A DNA stretch of 64,000 bases from an uncultured Methylocystaceae bacterium (lineage in GTDB: Bacteria; Pseudomonadota; Alphaproteobacteria; Rhizobiales; Beijerinckiaceae). Under the pieces are notes generated by a model. The model saw only the letters and a program-made list of their open reading frames with translations. It searched no databases and was not told where the DNA came from. The DNA is taken from the NCBI GenBank assembly GCA_937870755.1, contig CALMZV010000050.1:1-64000 (forward strand). The letters run 5' to 3'. The translations under genes and the position numbers were made by a program. This document shows, in pieces, positions 34,853 through 44,606 of this stretch (position 1 is its first letter; each line of letters opens with the position of its first letter).

Positions 34853-37834
34853 TCAGGCGGCCATGATGCGCGCCCATGCGGCCCGCACCGTTTCGGCCGT
34901 ATCGACGATCTGCTGTTTGAGCCGCCGGGCGTCCGGCAATCCTGCGCCGGCCGCTATCCGCGCGACCGCCGCGCGCGGCGCCGCCTCCAGCTTGACGCCG
35001 GGCGGGAGGATCGCGCGCTGCATCTGCAGAATGTCGGTGTAGAAGCGGTGCGCGCCGCGCAGCAGTTCCGCGTCGCCTGACGAGATGAGGCCGTTGCCGC
35101 CCGCCGCCGCCAGCGCCTCGGCCGTAGGCGTCACAAGAATACCGGGATGGCGCGACGCATGCGCCAGGACCAGATATTGCGCGATGAATTCGATATCGAT
35201 GAGGCCGCCGCGCAGAATCTTCAGATCGTTGAAATCGGAATCGCCCTTTTCCTGCGCGATCAACTCGCGCATTTCGCCGATGGATCTGGCGGTCGCCGCA
35301 TGGTCGCGCGGACGCGCCAGAACCGCATGGATCGTCTCCCGCGCCTGTTCTATGAGCGAGATGTCGCCGCACACGGGCCGCGCGCGCGTCAGCGCCATGT
35401 GCTCCCAGGTCTCCGCTTCGCGCATCTGATAGTCGACGAAGGTCGACATCTGCACCGCAAGCGGTCCCTTCTTGCCGGACGGCCGCAGCCGCATGTCGAC
35501 TTCATACAACACGCCGCGGCTGGTGGAGACGGTGAGCGCGGAGATGAGTCGCTGCGTCAGGCGCGTGTAGTACTGAACCGCATGCAGCGACCGCGCGCCG
35601 TCCGAGTCCGGATTGGCGGCGTCGAAATCGTAGAGAATGACGAGATCAAGATCGGAAGCCGCCGTCATTTCCAGCGACCCGAGCTTGCCCATCGCGATGA
35701 CCGCGATTCGGCCGCCCGGAACATCGCCATGGTCGGCGCGGAACGCGCGCATCACGTGATCGAGCGTCGCCTGCAACAAGCAATCCGCGAGCGCCGAAAA
35801 CGCAGGCCCCGCCTCCATGGGATCGATCGCCGCCGAGAGCACGCGAATACCAATCGCAAAGTGATCTTCCTGCGCCATCAGGCGGGCAGCGTCGAGAAAG
35901 TCTTCCGTCACGTCGAGGCCGCCGAGCCGGGCCGCATGCTCGTCGAAAAACTTTCGGTCGAGCGCGGAGCCGAAGAAGGCGGGATCGATAACGGCGTCGA
36001 GCACGTTGGGGCGTTTGGCGACGATCGCCGCCAGCCGCGGCGCCGCGCCCAGAACGTCGCCGAATAGATCCCGCAGTTTCTTGTTCGACTTGAGGATGGA
36101 GAAGAGCTGGATGGCCGCAGGCAACTGGTTGAGCGTCGCGTCGAAAGCGGCCAGCGCGGCGTCCGGATCGCCGGAGCCGGCGAGCGATTCCAGAAGTTCC
36201 GGCACGAGTTCCGTCAACACTTCGCGCGCGCGCGCGCTCTGCACTGCGGCGCGCCGGCCGAAATGCCAGCCGCGCACAGTTTCGGCGGCGCGCGGCGAAT
36301 CCTTGAAGCCCATGCGCTTGAGCGTTTCGAGGGTTTCGGGATCGTCGGACACGCCGGTGAAGACCAGCGAGCCCTTGTCCGCATCGAGCCCTGGCGCATG
36401 CTCGAACAGGCGCGCGTAATGGCGTTCGACCGCGCGGAAATGTCGGGTGAGCCAGGTTTCGAATTTCCTGAAGGTGGAGTGGCCGCAAAATTTCGCGAAT
36501 TTTTTCAGGTCGTCCGCGTCCGATGGCAGGCGCTGCGTCTGCTCGTCCGCGATCATCTGGAGGCGATGTTCCACGGTTCGCAACACATCGTATGCCGCGG
36601 AAAGTTCGGTGCGGGCGAGTTCGGTCACCCATCCGTCGGCCTCCAGCGCCGCAAGCATGTCGAGCGTGCGGCGACCGCGCAGTTCGGGCCGGCGGCCGCC
36701 AAAAATCAGTTGCTGCGTCTGGACGAAGAATTCGATCTCGCGAATGCCGCCGCGTCCGAGCTTGACGTCATGCCCCTCCACGACCACTTCGGCATGGCCG
36801 CGCACGGCATGAATCTGCCGCTTCATCGCGTGAATGTCGGCGATGGCGGCGTAATCGAAGTAGCGCCGCCAGATGAAGGGCCGCATTTCGACGATGAACT
36901 GCTCGCCGAGTTCGATGTCGCCGGCGATCGGGCGCGCCTTGATCATCGCGGCGCGCTCCCAGTTCTGTCCCAGCGTTTCGTAGTAAGTCAGCGCGGCCGG
37001 CAGCGACACCGCGACGGAGGTCGAACCGGGATCCGGTCGCAACCGAAGATCGACGCGCAGGACGTAGCCGTCGCCTGTGCGCTCGGACAGAATGCGCGAC
37101 AGCGCCTTGGTGAGGCGAACATAGAACGGCCCCGGTTCCACATTCTCGGCAAATCCGGCGCGGGCGGCGTCGTAGAAGACGACGAGATCGACGTCGCTCG
37201 AATAATTGAGCTCGCGAGCGCCGTGTTTGCCGAGCGCGAGCACCATCAGGCCGCTTTCGGCCTGCGCCTTCGCAGGGTCGCTGACACGCAGCTTGCCGTC
37301 CGCGATCGCGGCCCGCAGCAGGAAGTCGAGCGCGGCGGAGACATAGGCGTCGGCGGCGTCGCTCAACGCGCCGGTGACGTCGGGCAACGACCACACCCCG
37401 CCCGTATCGGCGAGCGCGATCAGCAGCGCCATACGCGCGCGCGTCTTGCGAAGCTTCTTCATCAATTCAGCTTCATCGGAAAAAGTGGCGCAGACGACGC
37501 GCAGTTCGTCCAGCGTGCGGCGCGATTCAGTCGTCGGGTCGTTCAGGAGGATGCGCTTCAGACCTTCGACATCCGCGCAGGCGATGCGCCAGAGGAACGG
37601 CGAATGGTCGGCCATCGCCTCGAGCAGCGCCCGCGTGTTCTCTTTCGCCAGAAGCGCGACAAACTCCGGATCGCCGCCGACGCGCGCGGCGAGATCGCCG
37701 AACTTCGCCGCCGCGTCTTTTCGGTTGGCGACCAGAATGCGCGGCGCCAGGCGCTGCGCCAAGGCTCCGCCAATTTCGCTGTCCACGTGCGCGCTCCGCT
37801 TCATCGACGCCGCGCGGCGTCGTTTGCGGCTCAT
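34853..37834 (-). CDS. glnE: Bifunctional glutamine synthetase adenylyltransferase/deadenylase
   Basis: A 993-residue cytosolic enzyme that adds AMP to and removes AMP from glutamine synthetase in answer to PII. The N-terminal deadenylase domain carries the nucleotidyltransferase motif MVLALGKHGARELNYSSDVDLVVFYD and the C-terminal adenylyltransferase domain IAVIAMGKLGSLEMTAASDLDLVILYD; each is followed by an RXDXRLRPxG-type motif (VLRVDLRLRPDPG; YEVDMRLRPSGKKG) and a helical part. Length is typical. Start may instead be Met11 (37804). It lies between the pleC-like kinase and a two-component pair. Confidence 0.96.
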   Translation of the reverse strand: MSRKRRRAASMKRSAHVDSEIGGALAQRLAPRILVANRKDAAAKFGDLAARVGGDPEFVALLAKENTRALLEAMADHSPFLWRIACADVEGLKRILLNDPTTESRRTLDELRVVCATFSDEAELMKKLRKTRARMALLIALADTGGVWSLPDVTGALSDAADAYVSAALDFLLRAAIADGKLRVSDPAKAQAESGLMVLALGKHGARELNYSSDVDLVVFYDAARAGFAENVEPGPFYVRLTKALSRILSERTGDGYVLRVDLRLRPDPGSTSVAVSLPAALTYYETLGQNWERAAMIKARPIAGDIELGEQFIVEMRPFIWRRYFDYAAIADIHAMKRQIHAVRGHAEVVVEGHDVKLGRGGIREIEFFVQTQQLIFGGRRPELRGRRTLDMLAALEADGWVTELARTELSAAYDVLRTVEHRLQMIADEQTQRLPSDADDLKKFAKFCGHSTFRKFETWLTRHFRAVERHYARLFEHAPGLDADKGSLVFTGVSDDPETLETLKRMGFKDSPRAAETVRGWHFGRRAAVQSARAREVLTELVPELLESLAGSGDPDAALAAFDATLNQLPAAIQLFSILKSNKKLRDLFGDVLGAAPRLAAIVAKRPNVLDAVIDPAFFGSALDRKFFDEHAARLGGLDVTEDFLDAARLMAQEDHFAIGIRVLSAAIDPMEAGPAFSALADCLLQATLDHVMRAFRADHGDVPGGRIAVIAMGKLGSLEMTAASDLDLVILYDFDAANPDSDGARSLHAVQYYTRLTQRLISALTVSTSRGVLYEVDMRLRPSGKKGPLAVQMSTFVDYQMREAETWEHMALTRARPVCGDISLIEQARETIHAVLARPRDHAATARSIGEMRELIAQEKGDSDFNDLKILRGGLIDIEFIAQYLVLAHASRHPGILVTPTAEALAAAGGNGLISSGDAELLRGAHRFYTDILQMQRAILPPGVKLEAAPRAAVARIAAGAGLPDARRLKQQIVDTAETVRAAWARIMAA

Positions 37835-37891
37835 ACCTAGAGCATTTCGACCTTTGATTGCACGTGTTTTCTCGCGTCAAACCGTTGAGGC

Positions 37892-39295
37892 TCAGCGCAT
37901 CGCGCTCTGCGTCGGATCGTCGGCGGCCGGCAGATCGAGAACCGCCCGCAGGCCGGGCGCATTGTCCTCCAGTTTCAACTCGCCGCCAAGCAGTCGGGCG
38001 ATCGCGGCGACGAGCGAAAGGCCGAGACCGGAACCCGGCTGCGACCGCGATTGTTCGAGCCGGACGAATCGCTCCAGCACCCGCGCGCGGTCTTCCGGCG
38101 GCACGCCGGGGCCGCGATCGGATACGACAAGGCGAATGCGCCTGCCTTCCCTGCGCGCTTCCAGCGCGAGGTCTGGCGCGCCATCGGGAACGGCTACGCC
38201 ATGTTTCAAGGCGTTGTCGACGAGGTTCGACAGAGCCTGCGCGAGGAGTTCGCGATTGGCCCGAACGAACAGGCGGTCGTCGACCGCGACCGTCAGACGA
38301 CCGCCCTGCTCTTCCGCAGATACGTCGTACAGTTCGCCCACGTCGCGCGCGACGGCCGCAGCGTCGAGCCGCTCCATCAGCGGGCCGGCGCCGGATTCGG
38401 CGCGCGCAATCAAGAGCAGTGCGTCGAAAATGCGGATGAGTTCATCAGATTCCGCGATCACCTCCTGCAGCGCAGACCTTTGCTCGTCCGGCGCAGACGC
38501 GCCGGAAAGCGCGGCCTCCGCCTTGTTGCGCAGGCGCGTGAGCGGCGTGCGCAGGTCGTGCGCGATGTTATCCGATACTTCCTTCACGCCTTTCATCAGC
38601 GCTTCGATGCGCCCAAGCATCGCGTTGAGGTTGCCCGCAAGCCGGTCCAGTTCGTCGCCGCTGCCATCGGTCGGCAGGCGCCGCGAGAGATCACCGGCCA
38701 TGATGGATCGCGAAGTGTCCGACATGGCGTCGACACGCATCAACACGCGTCGCGCGACGAAGAGGCCGCCCACGGCGCCGATCAGGATCAGCCAGCCGAG
38801 CGACGACGTGAGAGAGCGACCCATCACGCGGCGCAGTTTCTCGCGCTCCTCGATGTCCTGGCCCACCAGCAGCCGAAATCCGCCGGGCATGGTGTAGATC
38901 CGCAGCATGGCGCGCCGCACCGCCGCTTTGTCGCCCGGGCGTTCATAGGGCGTCTCGACAAGGCCGCTTTGGTCGAGCGCGGCAGGCGGCAGCGCGGCGA
39001 TGTTGCCGACAATTGGATCGCCGTTGAACGTGGTGACGAGATAGATGTCGGAACCGGGGTTCTTCACGCGTCGCTCGACCGCCTCCATCACGCGACGGAC
39101 GCCGCCCTGCGCGTAGAGATCGACGAGGCCGCGAATGTCGGCGTCGACGGTCTCGGCGATCTGGTCTTCCAGAACCTGCCGCACGTTGCGCGCGACATTG
39201 GCGACGACGATCCAGGCGGCCGCCGCGAAGACGAGCGAATAGACCAGCGCCAGCTTGAAGGCGGTTGTGCGAAAGAGCTTACCTAGCGCCATCAC
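37892..39295 (-). CDS. Two-component sensor histidine kinase (EnvZ/CzcS-like)
   Basis: A 467-residue inner-membrane kinase: helix 1 (FKLALVYSLVFAAAAWIVV), a periplasmic domain of about 120 residues, helix 2 (LGWLILIGAVGGLFVA), HAMP (MRVDAMSDTSRSIMAGDLSRRLP), HisKA with DNIAHDLRTPLTRLRNKAE, then LSNLVDNALKHG, SDRGPGVP and GSGLGLSLVAAIARLLGG. Its first 17 bases overlap the end of the response regulator gene. The location next to degP suggests a part in envelope stress control, which is inference. Confidence 0.9.
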   Translation of the reverse strand: MMALGKLFRTTAFKLALVYSLVFAAAAWIVVANVARNVRQVLEDQIAETVDADIRGLVDLYAQGGVRRVMEAVERRVKNPGSDIYLVTTFNGDPIVGNIAALPPAALDQSGLVETPYERPGDKAAVRRAMLRIYTMPGGFRLLVGQDIEEREKLRRVMGRSLTSSLGWLILIGAVGGLFVARRVLMRVDAMSDTSRSIMAGDLSRRLPTDGSGDELDRLAGNLNAMLGRIEALMKGVKEVSDNIAHDLRTPLTRLRNKAEAALSGASAPDEQRSALQEVIAESDELIRIFDALLLIARAESGAGPLMERLDAAAVARDVGELYDVSAEEQGGRLTVAVDDRLFVRANRELLAQALSNLVDNALKHGVAVPDGAPDLALEARREGRRIRLVVSDRGPGVPPEDRARVLERFVRLEQSRSQPGSGLGLSLVAAIARLLGGELKLEDNAPGLRAVLDLPAADDPTQSAMR

Positions 39296-39962
39296 GGATC
39301 ATGTATCCGGCGCCGCGAATTGTGTGCAGGAGCGGCGTGTCCTGTCCCTTGTCGATCTTCGAGCGCAGGCGAGAGATATGCACGTCGATGACGTTGGTCT
39401 GCGGATCGAAGTGATAGTCCCAGACGTGTTCCAGCAGCATGGTGCGCGTGACGACCTTGCCGGCGTTGCGCATGAGGTATTCGAGCAGTCGGAATTCACG
39501 CGGCTGCAAGGGTATCTCCTTGCCCGCGCGCGTCAGCTTGTGGGAGAGGCGGTCGAGTTCGAGGTCGGCGATGCGGTAGACCGTCTGCTCTGCCGCGCCC
39601 GCGTTCCGGCGCCGCGAGAGCACTTCGACACGCGCGAGCAGTTCGGAGAAGGCGTAGGGCTTCGGCAAATAGTCGTCGCCGCCGGCGCGCAGGCCCTTCA
39701 CCCGGTCGTCCACCTGCCCGAGCGCGGAAAGAATGAGCGCGGGCGTTTCCACGTTCTGCGCACGCAGGCTCGAAATCAGCGACAAGCCATCGAGTTTGGG
39801 CAACATCCGATCGACGATCAACACATCGTAATCGCCAGCTTCGGCGCGCGCATACCCATCGACGCCGTCGGTCGCGTGATCGGCGATATGGCCCTGTTCG
39901 CGAAACGCCTTGACGAGATAGGTCGCCGCCTCGGCGTCGTCTTCGATGATGAGAAGTCTCAT
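39279..39962 (-). CDS. OmpR-family response regulator
   Basis: A 227-residue regulator. The receiver domain begins MRLLIIEDDAEAATYL, phospho-acceptor Asp in DVLIVDRMLPKLDG, conserved Thr/Ser replaced by Ser in LILSALG and Lys in YLPKPYAF. The C-terminal winged helix (LQPREFRLLEYLMRNAGKVVTRTML, FDPQTNVIDVHISRLRSKID) is of the OmpR type. ATG at 39962 is chosen because the receiver starts there; upstream in-frame starts at 39971 and 39986 exist. It is co-transcribed with the kinase gene. Confidence 0.92.
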   Translation of the reverse strand: MRLLIIEDDAEAATYLVKAFREQGHIADHATDGVDGYARAEAGDYDVLIVDRMLPKLDGLSLISSLRAQNVETPALILSALGQVDDRVKGLRAGGDDYLPKPYAFSELLARVEVLSRRRNAGAAEQTVYRIADLELDRLSHKLTRAGKEIPLQPREFRLLEYLMRNAGKVVTRTMLLEHVWDYHFDPQTNVIDVHISRLRSKIDKGQDTPLLHTIRGAGYMIRDGAR

Positions 39963-39984
39963 GCCCGACATATAACCGTTCCAC

Positions 39985-40022
39985 AAAAAAAGCGGCAGGC
40001 CGGGATGAAACCGACCTGCCGC
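39985..40022 (-). terminator. Intrinsic terminator after degP
   Basis: An 8-bp stem (gcggcagg, 39992-39999, with cctgccgc, 40015-40022) with a partly paired loop, followed on the minus strand by seven T residues (A at 39985-39991). It lies 60 bases after the degP stop and ahead of the response regulator, whose own promoter must follow. Confidence 0.88.
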
Positions 40023-40024
40023 CG

Positions 40025-40058
40025 CTCCGGCGCCGAAAGGGGGGCGGCGGCGCCGGAG
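40025..40058 (-). other. Second hairpin just upstream of the degP terminator
   Basis: A perfect 10-bp inverted repeat (ctccggcgcc, 40025-40034, with ggcgccggag, 40049-40058), adjacent to the terminator stem. Together the two form a tandem hairpin at the degP mRNA end, which could protect the message or slow polymerase. Confidence 0.55.
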
Positions 40059-40081
40059 AACTACTCGTCGCGCGGGCCGGC

Positions 40082-41620
40082 TCAGCCGGCGGCGCTGGGG
40101 GCGATGGCGACGAAACGCACGCCATCGGCCGATTTCACGCGCAACAGCACAGCCCTGGCGCCTTCCTGCCGCGCGGCGCGAAGCGCGTCGGCGACGTCGG
40201 AGGGGCCGGAGACCGGCTTGCCGCCGGCTTCCACGATCACATCGCCGGCGCGCAGTCCCTTGGCGGCGGCCACGCCATCGGGGTCGATGTCGGCCACCAC
40301 CGCGCCGGTCTTGCCGGCGCCCGGAACGGCGGCGGCGGGCGCCAGTTCAAGGCCGAGGCCCGCGAGCGGGCGGCCCTCGTCGGCGCGCGGCTCGGCGCGC
40401 GCCTGCTTGCCGACGGGCAACTTGCCGAGTTTCACGTCGGCAGTCTTTTCGGCGCCGCCGCGCAGGTACGTCAGTTTGACGGTCCTGTCGGGACCGAGCG
40501 CCGCGATCTTGCGGGCAAGGTCGCGCGGCGTGTCGATGCGGTCGCCGTTGACGGCCACGATCACGTCGCCGGACTGCACGCCCGCCTCCGCCGCCGGCCC
40601 GTTCCTGGCTTCGGCCACAAGCGCGCCGCGCGCTTCCTTCAGGCCGAGGCTGTCGGCGATGTCCTGCGTGACCGGCTGGATCTGCACGCCGATATAACCG
40701 CGCGCCACCGTGCCCTTGTCCTTCAGGGCGGCGATCACGTCCTTCGCCACTTCGGAGGGAATAGCGAAGCCGATGCCGACCGACCCGCCCGAGGGCGAGT
40801 AGATGGCGGTGTTGACGCCCACGACCTGGCCGCTGGCGTCGAACGTCGGACCGCCCGAATTGCCGCGATTCACTGGCGCATCGATCTGGAGATAGTCGTC
40901 GTAGGGACCGGAGCCGATATCGCGGCCGCGCGCCGAGACGATGCCCGCCGTGACGGTGCCGCCGAGGCCGAACGGATTGCCGACCGCGATGACCCAGTCG
41001 CCGACGCGCGGCGCCTTGTCGCCGAACTGCACGAAGGGATAGGTCCCCGGCTCGTCGATCTTGAGGAGCGCGAGGTCGGTCTTCTCGTCCACGCCAACCA
41101 CCTTGGCGCGCACGGTGCGACCGCCGTCGAGGCCGATCTCGACATCCGACGCCTTGTCGATGACGTGGTTGTTGGTGACGACATAGCCGTCGGCCGAAAT
41201 GATGAAGCCCGAGCCCATCGACATGCCGCCGCGCGGCTTGTGCGGGCCGGGTCGGCCGCCGAACTGCTTGAAGAAGCGCTCCATGGGATCGCCGCGGCCG
41301 AGGCCGGGGCCGAACATGTCGTCGTCGTCCGCGGAGACGCTGGCGGCCTGTTTCACCTTAACGGAAACGACCGCGCCCTTCACGCGCTGGACCAGATCGG
41401 CGAACGAGGCGGGTCCCACGGGGGCGATCTGCTGGTTGAGCGGCGCCTGCGCGTGGGCGGGAACGGACAGCATCGCCACATTGCCGGCGGCGGCGCCGAG
41501 CGCGAGCGCCGCAACGGCGCCCATCATTACGATGCGCGTGCGCACGCGCGGGGCGGGCGCGGTGAATCGATGTTCGTTGTCGAGGGGGGAATTGGTCGGC
41601 GTCATGCCCGAAATCTCCAT
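40082..41620 (-). CDS. degP: Do-family serine protease/chaperone DegP
   Basis: A 512-residue periplasmic protease. An N-terminal signal anchor (VMMGAVAALALGAAAGNVAML) ends near AHAQ. The catalytic triad is His in VVTNNHVIDK, Asp in EKTDLALLKI and Ser in NRGNSGGPTF. Two PDZ domains follow (GYIGVQIQPV, VQSGDVIVAVNG; then LGLELAP, LRAGDVIVEAGG). It removes misfolded envelope proteins. An internal ATG at 41605 (MTPTNSP) is an alternative start. Its neighbours, a two-component pair and cytochrome c maturation genes, form a block I recall from other Rhizobiales. Confidence 0.95.
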   Translation of the reverse strand: MEISGMTPTNSPLDNEHRFTAPAPRVRTRIVMMGAVAALALGAAAGNVAMLSVPAHAQAPLNQQIAPVGPASFADLVQRVKGAVVSVKVKQAASVSADDDDMFGPGLGRGDPMERFFKQFGGRPGPHKPRGGMSMGSGFIISADGYVVTNNHVIDKASDVEIGLDGGRTVRAKVVGVDEKTDLALLKIDEPGTYPFVQFGDKAPRVGDWVIAVGNPFGLGGTVTAGIVSARGRDIGSGPYDDYLQIDAPVNRGNSGGPTFDASGQVVGVNTAIYSPSGGSVGIGFAIPSEVAKDVIAALKDKGTVARGYIGVQIQPVTQDIADSLGLKEARGALVAEARNGPAAEAGVQSGDVIVAVNGDRIDTPRDLARKIAALGPDRTVKLTYLRGGAEKTADVKLGKLPVGKQARAEPRADEGRPLAGLGLELAPAAAVPGAGKTGAVVADIDPDGVAAAKGLRAGDVIVEAGGKPVSGPSDVADALRAARQEGARAVLLRVKSADGVRFVAIAPSAAG

Positions 41621-41709
41621 CGCTGCGGGGGCCGCCCGCTCTGCGAAGGAAGATGGGGATTGTCGGCTTACGACGCCGTGGCGACGAGATTAAGAGTTGG
41701 AAAGGTAGA

Positions 41710-42177
41710 TCAGTCCCTGTACCTGTCGTCCACGATGCGGGCGAGCGCGGCGCGCTCCTCCTCGCTCAGCGGGGCCGGCGCCGCTTTGGCCCGGGCGCGC
41801 AGCACAGCGCGGGCGAGCAATCCGCCGATCAGCAGCACGACCACGGGCGTCGCCCAGAGCAGCGCCGTTCCAGGCCGCACCGGCGGCTTCAACAGAATGA
41901 AATCGCCGTAGCGCGACACCAGAAACTCGCGCACCTTGTCGTCGCTGTCGCCTTCCTTCAGCCGTTCGCGCACCAGCAGACGCAGATCGCGGGCGAGCGG
42001 AGCATCGGAATCGTCGATCGACTGGTTCTGACAGACCATGCAGCGCAGCCCCGCGGAAAGATCGCGCGCCCGCTGCTCCAGTTTGGGGTCTGGCAACACC
42101 TCATCCGGCTGGACGGCGCGGGCCGCCTGCGGGGCCGCGACCGCCAGGGCGAGGAGGAGGAGAGCGAAATTTTTCAT
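41710..42177 (-). CDS. ccmH: Cytochrome c maturation protein CcmH/CycL
   Basis: A 155-residue exported, membrane-anchored protein. Signal peptide [21 protein letters not shown]; thioredox motif in GLRCMVCQNQSIDDSDAPLARDLR, where the CxxC Cys pair reduces apocytochrome; one C-terminal helix (LLWATPVVVLLIGGLLA). This is the short, alphaproteobacterial CycL form without a fused CcmI part. The ATG overlaps the ccmF stop by 4 bases, so it is the last gene of the ccmIEFH operon. Confidence 0.95.
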   Translation of the reverse strand: MKNFALLLLALAVAAPQAARAVQPDEVLPDPKLEQRARDLSAGLRCMVCQNQSIDDSDAPLARDLRLLVRERLKEGDSDDKVREFLVSRYGDFILLKPPVRPGTALLWATPVVVLLIGGLLARAVLRARAKAAPAPLSEEERAALARIVDDRYRD

Positions 42178-44159
42178 TCGGCCGGCAGCGCTCCCGCCAT
42201 TTCTTTGCGCCGCGGCGCACGCCGCGCAACGCCAATGCGCAATCTGCGGTCGGCCAGCGAGACCAGGCCGCCGAACGACATGATCAAGGCGCCGATCCAG
42301 ATGAGCGTGACCAGCGGCTTCCAGTAGAGCCGCGCGTCGATCGCGCCGCCCTCGACCTGGTCGCCGAGCGCGACATAAATCTGCCCGAGCCCCATGGTCG
42401 CGATGCCGGCTTCGGTGCGCGACATGCGCCGCGCCTGGAACGCGCGTTTCGATGGTTCAATGACGGCGACGAGCCTGCCGTCCTCGCGCACATCCATGCG
42501 AGCGACCGTCTCTGTGTAGTTCGGCCCCGTGCGCGGCGCGACCTCCGTGACCACCACGCGATACGGGCCGATGTCGAATTGCTGACCGATCTTGAGCGTC
42601 GCCACTTTTTCGTCGCCCCAACCGATGGCCGCGATGCCGATGAGCGTCACGCCCAGACCGGCATGGGCGAACGCCGTGCCCCACGCCGACAGCGGCAGGC
42701 CGCGCGCGCGCGCCAGCATGACCGACAATTGCGTGCGACGCGGCGCGATGCGCTGCGCGATTTCAGCAAAGCCGCCAAAGAATACGAAAGCTGCGAGCCC
42801 CGCCAGCAGAATGGAGAGCGCCGGCCCGCCGCGCAGCGCGAGCGCGGCCAGCGCCACCGCCAGCGACAGGCCGACCGCGACCACCAGCCGCTGCGCCGCG
42901 CCCAGCAGATCGCCGCGCTTCCACGCAAGCTGCTGGCCGAACGGCATGGCGAGGAACAACGGCGCCGCGATCGGCAGGATCGTCATATTGAAGAACGGTG
43001 CGCCAACCGAAATCTTCTCGCCGGTGAACGCTTCGAGCGCGAGGGGATAGAGCGTGCCCACGAGCACGGTGGCGCAGGCCGCGGTCAGCAGCAGGTTGTT
43101 GAGAACGAGCGCGCCCTCGCGCGAAACCGGCGCAAACAATCCGCCGCCCGCCAGCGCGCCAGCGCGCGAGGCGAACAGCGCCAGCGCGCCGCCGATGAAG
43201 ACGACGAGAATGGCGAGAATGAACACGCCGCGCGTCGGATCGCTCGCAAAGGAATGGACCGACGTCAGAACGCCCGAGCGCACGAGGAATGTGCCGAGCA
43301 ACGAGAGCGAGAAGGCGAGAATTGCGAGAAAGATCGTCCAGATCTTCAGCGCCTCGCGCTTTTCCATGACCGAGGCCGAATGCAACAGCGCCGTACCCGC
43401 GAGCCATGGCATGAGGGATGCGTTCTCGACCGGGTCCCAGAACCAGAAACCGCCCCAGCCCAGCGTATAATAGGCCCAGTACGAACCCATCGCGATGCCA
43501 AGGGTGAGGAAGATCCAGGCGATCAACGTCCAGGGACGCACGAACCGCGCCCATGCGGCGTCGATACGGCCGCCGATCAATGCAGCCGCGGCAAACGAAA
43601 AGGCGACCGAATAGCCAACGTAACCCACGTATAGCAGCGGCGGATGAATCGCGAGACCGGGGTCCTGAAGAATCGGATTGAGATCGGCGCCTTCCAGCGG
43701 CGGATTGGCGAGCCGTGCGAAGGGGTTCGACGTAAACAGAATGAAGGCGAGGAATGCGACCGAAATCAGCCCCTGCACGCCCAGCACATTGGCGCGCAGG
43801 TCGCGCGGCAGATTTGCGCTGAAAGCCACCACCGCGGCGCCGCACAGGGCAAGGATCAGATCCCACAGGAGCATTGAGCCCTCGTGGTTGCCCCACACGC
43901 CGGAGATCTTGTAGATCAGCGGCTTCAGCGTATGCGAATGCTCCACCACGTTGACGACGGAAAAATCCGAAACCAGATGCGCATATGTCAGCGCGCCATA
44001 GGCGAAGGTCACCAGGGCGAACTGGCCGAGCGCAGCCGACGCGCCGGTCGCCATCAACGCCTCGTCGCCGCGGCGCGCGCCCACGATCGGCGCCACGAAC
44101 TGCACCAGCGCCAGCGCCAGCGCCAGAACGAGTGCGTAATGGCCGAGTTCGACGATCAT
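42174..44159 (-). CDS. ccmF: Heme lyase CcmF/CycK
   Basis: A 661-residue inner-membrane protein with about 13-15 helices that attaches heme to apocytochrome c together with CcmH and CcmI. The WWD heme-handling motif is seen in [26 protein letters not shown]; earlier, [16 protein letters not shown] carries another conserved signature. The start is the ATG at 44159 ([13 protein letters not shown]) that overlaps the ccmE TGA; a longer frame from 44183 would run into ccmE. CcmABCD and CcmG are not in this window. Confidence 0.96.
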   Translation of the reverse strand: MIVELGHYALVLALALALVQFVAPIVGARRGDEALMATGASAALGQFALVTFAYGALTYAHLVSDFSVVNVVEHSHTLKPLIYKISGVWGNHEGSMLLWDLILALCGAAVVAFSANLPRDLRANVLGVQGLISVAFLAFILFTSNPFARLANPPLEGADLNPILQDPGLAIHPPLLYVGYVGYSVAFSFAAAALIGGRIDAAWARFVRPWTLIAWIFLTLGIAMGSYWAYYTLGWGGFWFWDPVENASLMPWLAGTALLHSASVMEKREALKIWTIFLAILAFSLSLLGTFLVRSGVLTSVHSFASDPTRGVFILAILVVFIGGALALFASRAGALAGGGLFAPVSREGALVLNNLLLTAACATVLVGTLYPLALEAFTGEKISVGAPFFNMTILPIAAPLFLAMPFGQQLAWKRGDLLGAAQRLVVAVGLSLAVALAALALRGGPALSILLAGLAAFVFFGGFAEIAQRIAPRRTQLSVMLARARGLPLSAWGTAFAHAGLGVTLIGIAAIGWGDEKVATLKIGQQFDIGPYRVVVTEVAPRTGPNYTETVARMDVREDGRLVAVIEPSKRAFQARRMSRTEAGIATMGLGQIYVALGDQVEGGAIDARLYWKPLVTLIWIGALIMSFGGLVSLADRRLRIGVARRAPRRKEMAGALPAE

Positions 44160-44602
44160 TTCTTTTCGCCCTCGCCCTGCCACACGCCCTGCTTCTTCAA
44201 CGCGTCGGCCACTTCGCGCGGCATGTATTTCTCGTCGTGTTTGGCGAGCACGTTGTCGGCGCGCAGCACGCCGTCCGCGCTCATCGGACCTTCCGCGACC
44301 ACGCCCTGCCCCTCGCGGAACAGATCGGGCAGAATGCCGTCGTAGGCGACCTTCACGTCCTTGGCCGTATCGGTCACCGCGAAAGCCACCGCCCTGCCCT
44401 GCCCTTTCACGAGCGAACCTTCCTTCACCAGACCGCCGATGCGCACACGCACGCCGGGCTTGATCTCTTTCGCAGCGAGTTCGGTGGGCGAATAGAAGAA
44501 CACGATGTTGTCGCGCAGGGCGAACATCGAGAGACCGACGGCCGCGCCGATGGCGGCGAGCGCGCCGACGACGAAAGCAAGTCTGCGCTGTTTGCGCGTC
44601 AT
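44156..44602 (-). CDS. ccmE: Heme chaperone CcmE/CycJ
   Basis: A 148-residue periplasmic heme chaperone anchored by an N-terminal helix ([22 protein letters not shown]). The beta-barrel part has [23 protein letters not shown] and the heme-binding His in [11 protein letters not shown], with the Tyr four residues on. The ATG at 44602 starts MTRKQRRL, the usual N-terminus, 4 bases after the ccmI stop. It hands heme to CcmF. Confidence 0.96.
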   Translation of the reverse strand: MTRKQRRLAFVVGALAAIGAAVGLSMFALRDNIVFFYSPTELAAKEIKPGVRVRIGGLVKEGSLVKGQGRAVAFAVTDTAKDVKVAYDGILPDLFREGQGVVAEGPMSADGVLRADNVLAKHDEKYMPREVADALKKQGVWQGEGEKK

Positions 44603-44606
44603 TTCA

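Noticed and set aside
37835-37891. tagagcatttcg sequence between glnE and the sensor kinase as a dispersed intergenic repeat
   Set aside because: It recalls motifs common in Rhizobiales intergenic DNA, but no second copy was noticed in this window, so a repeat cannot be supported.
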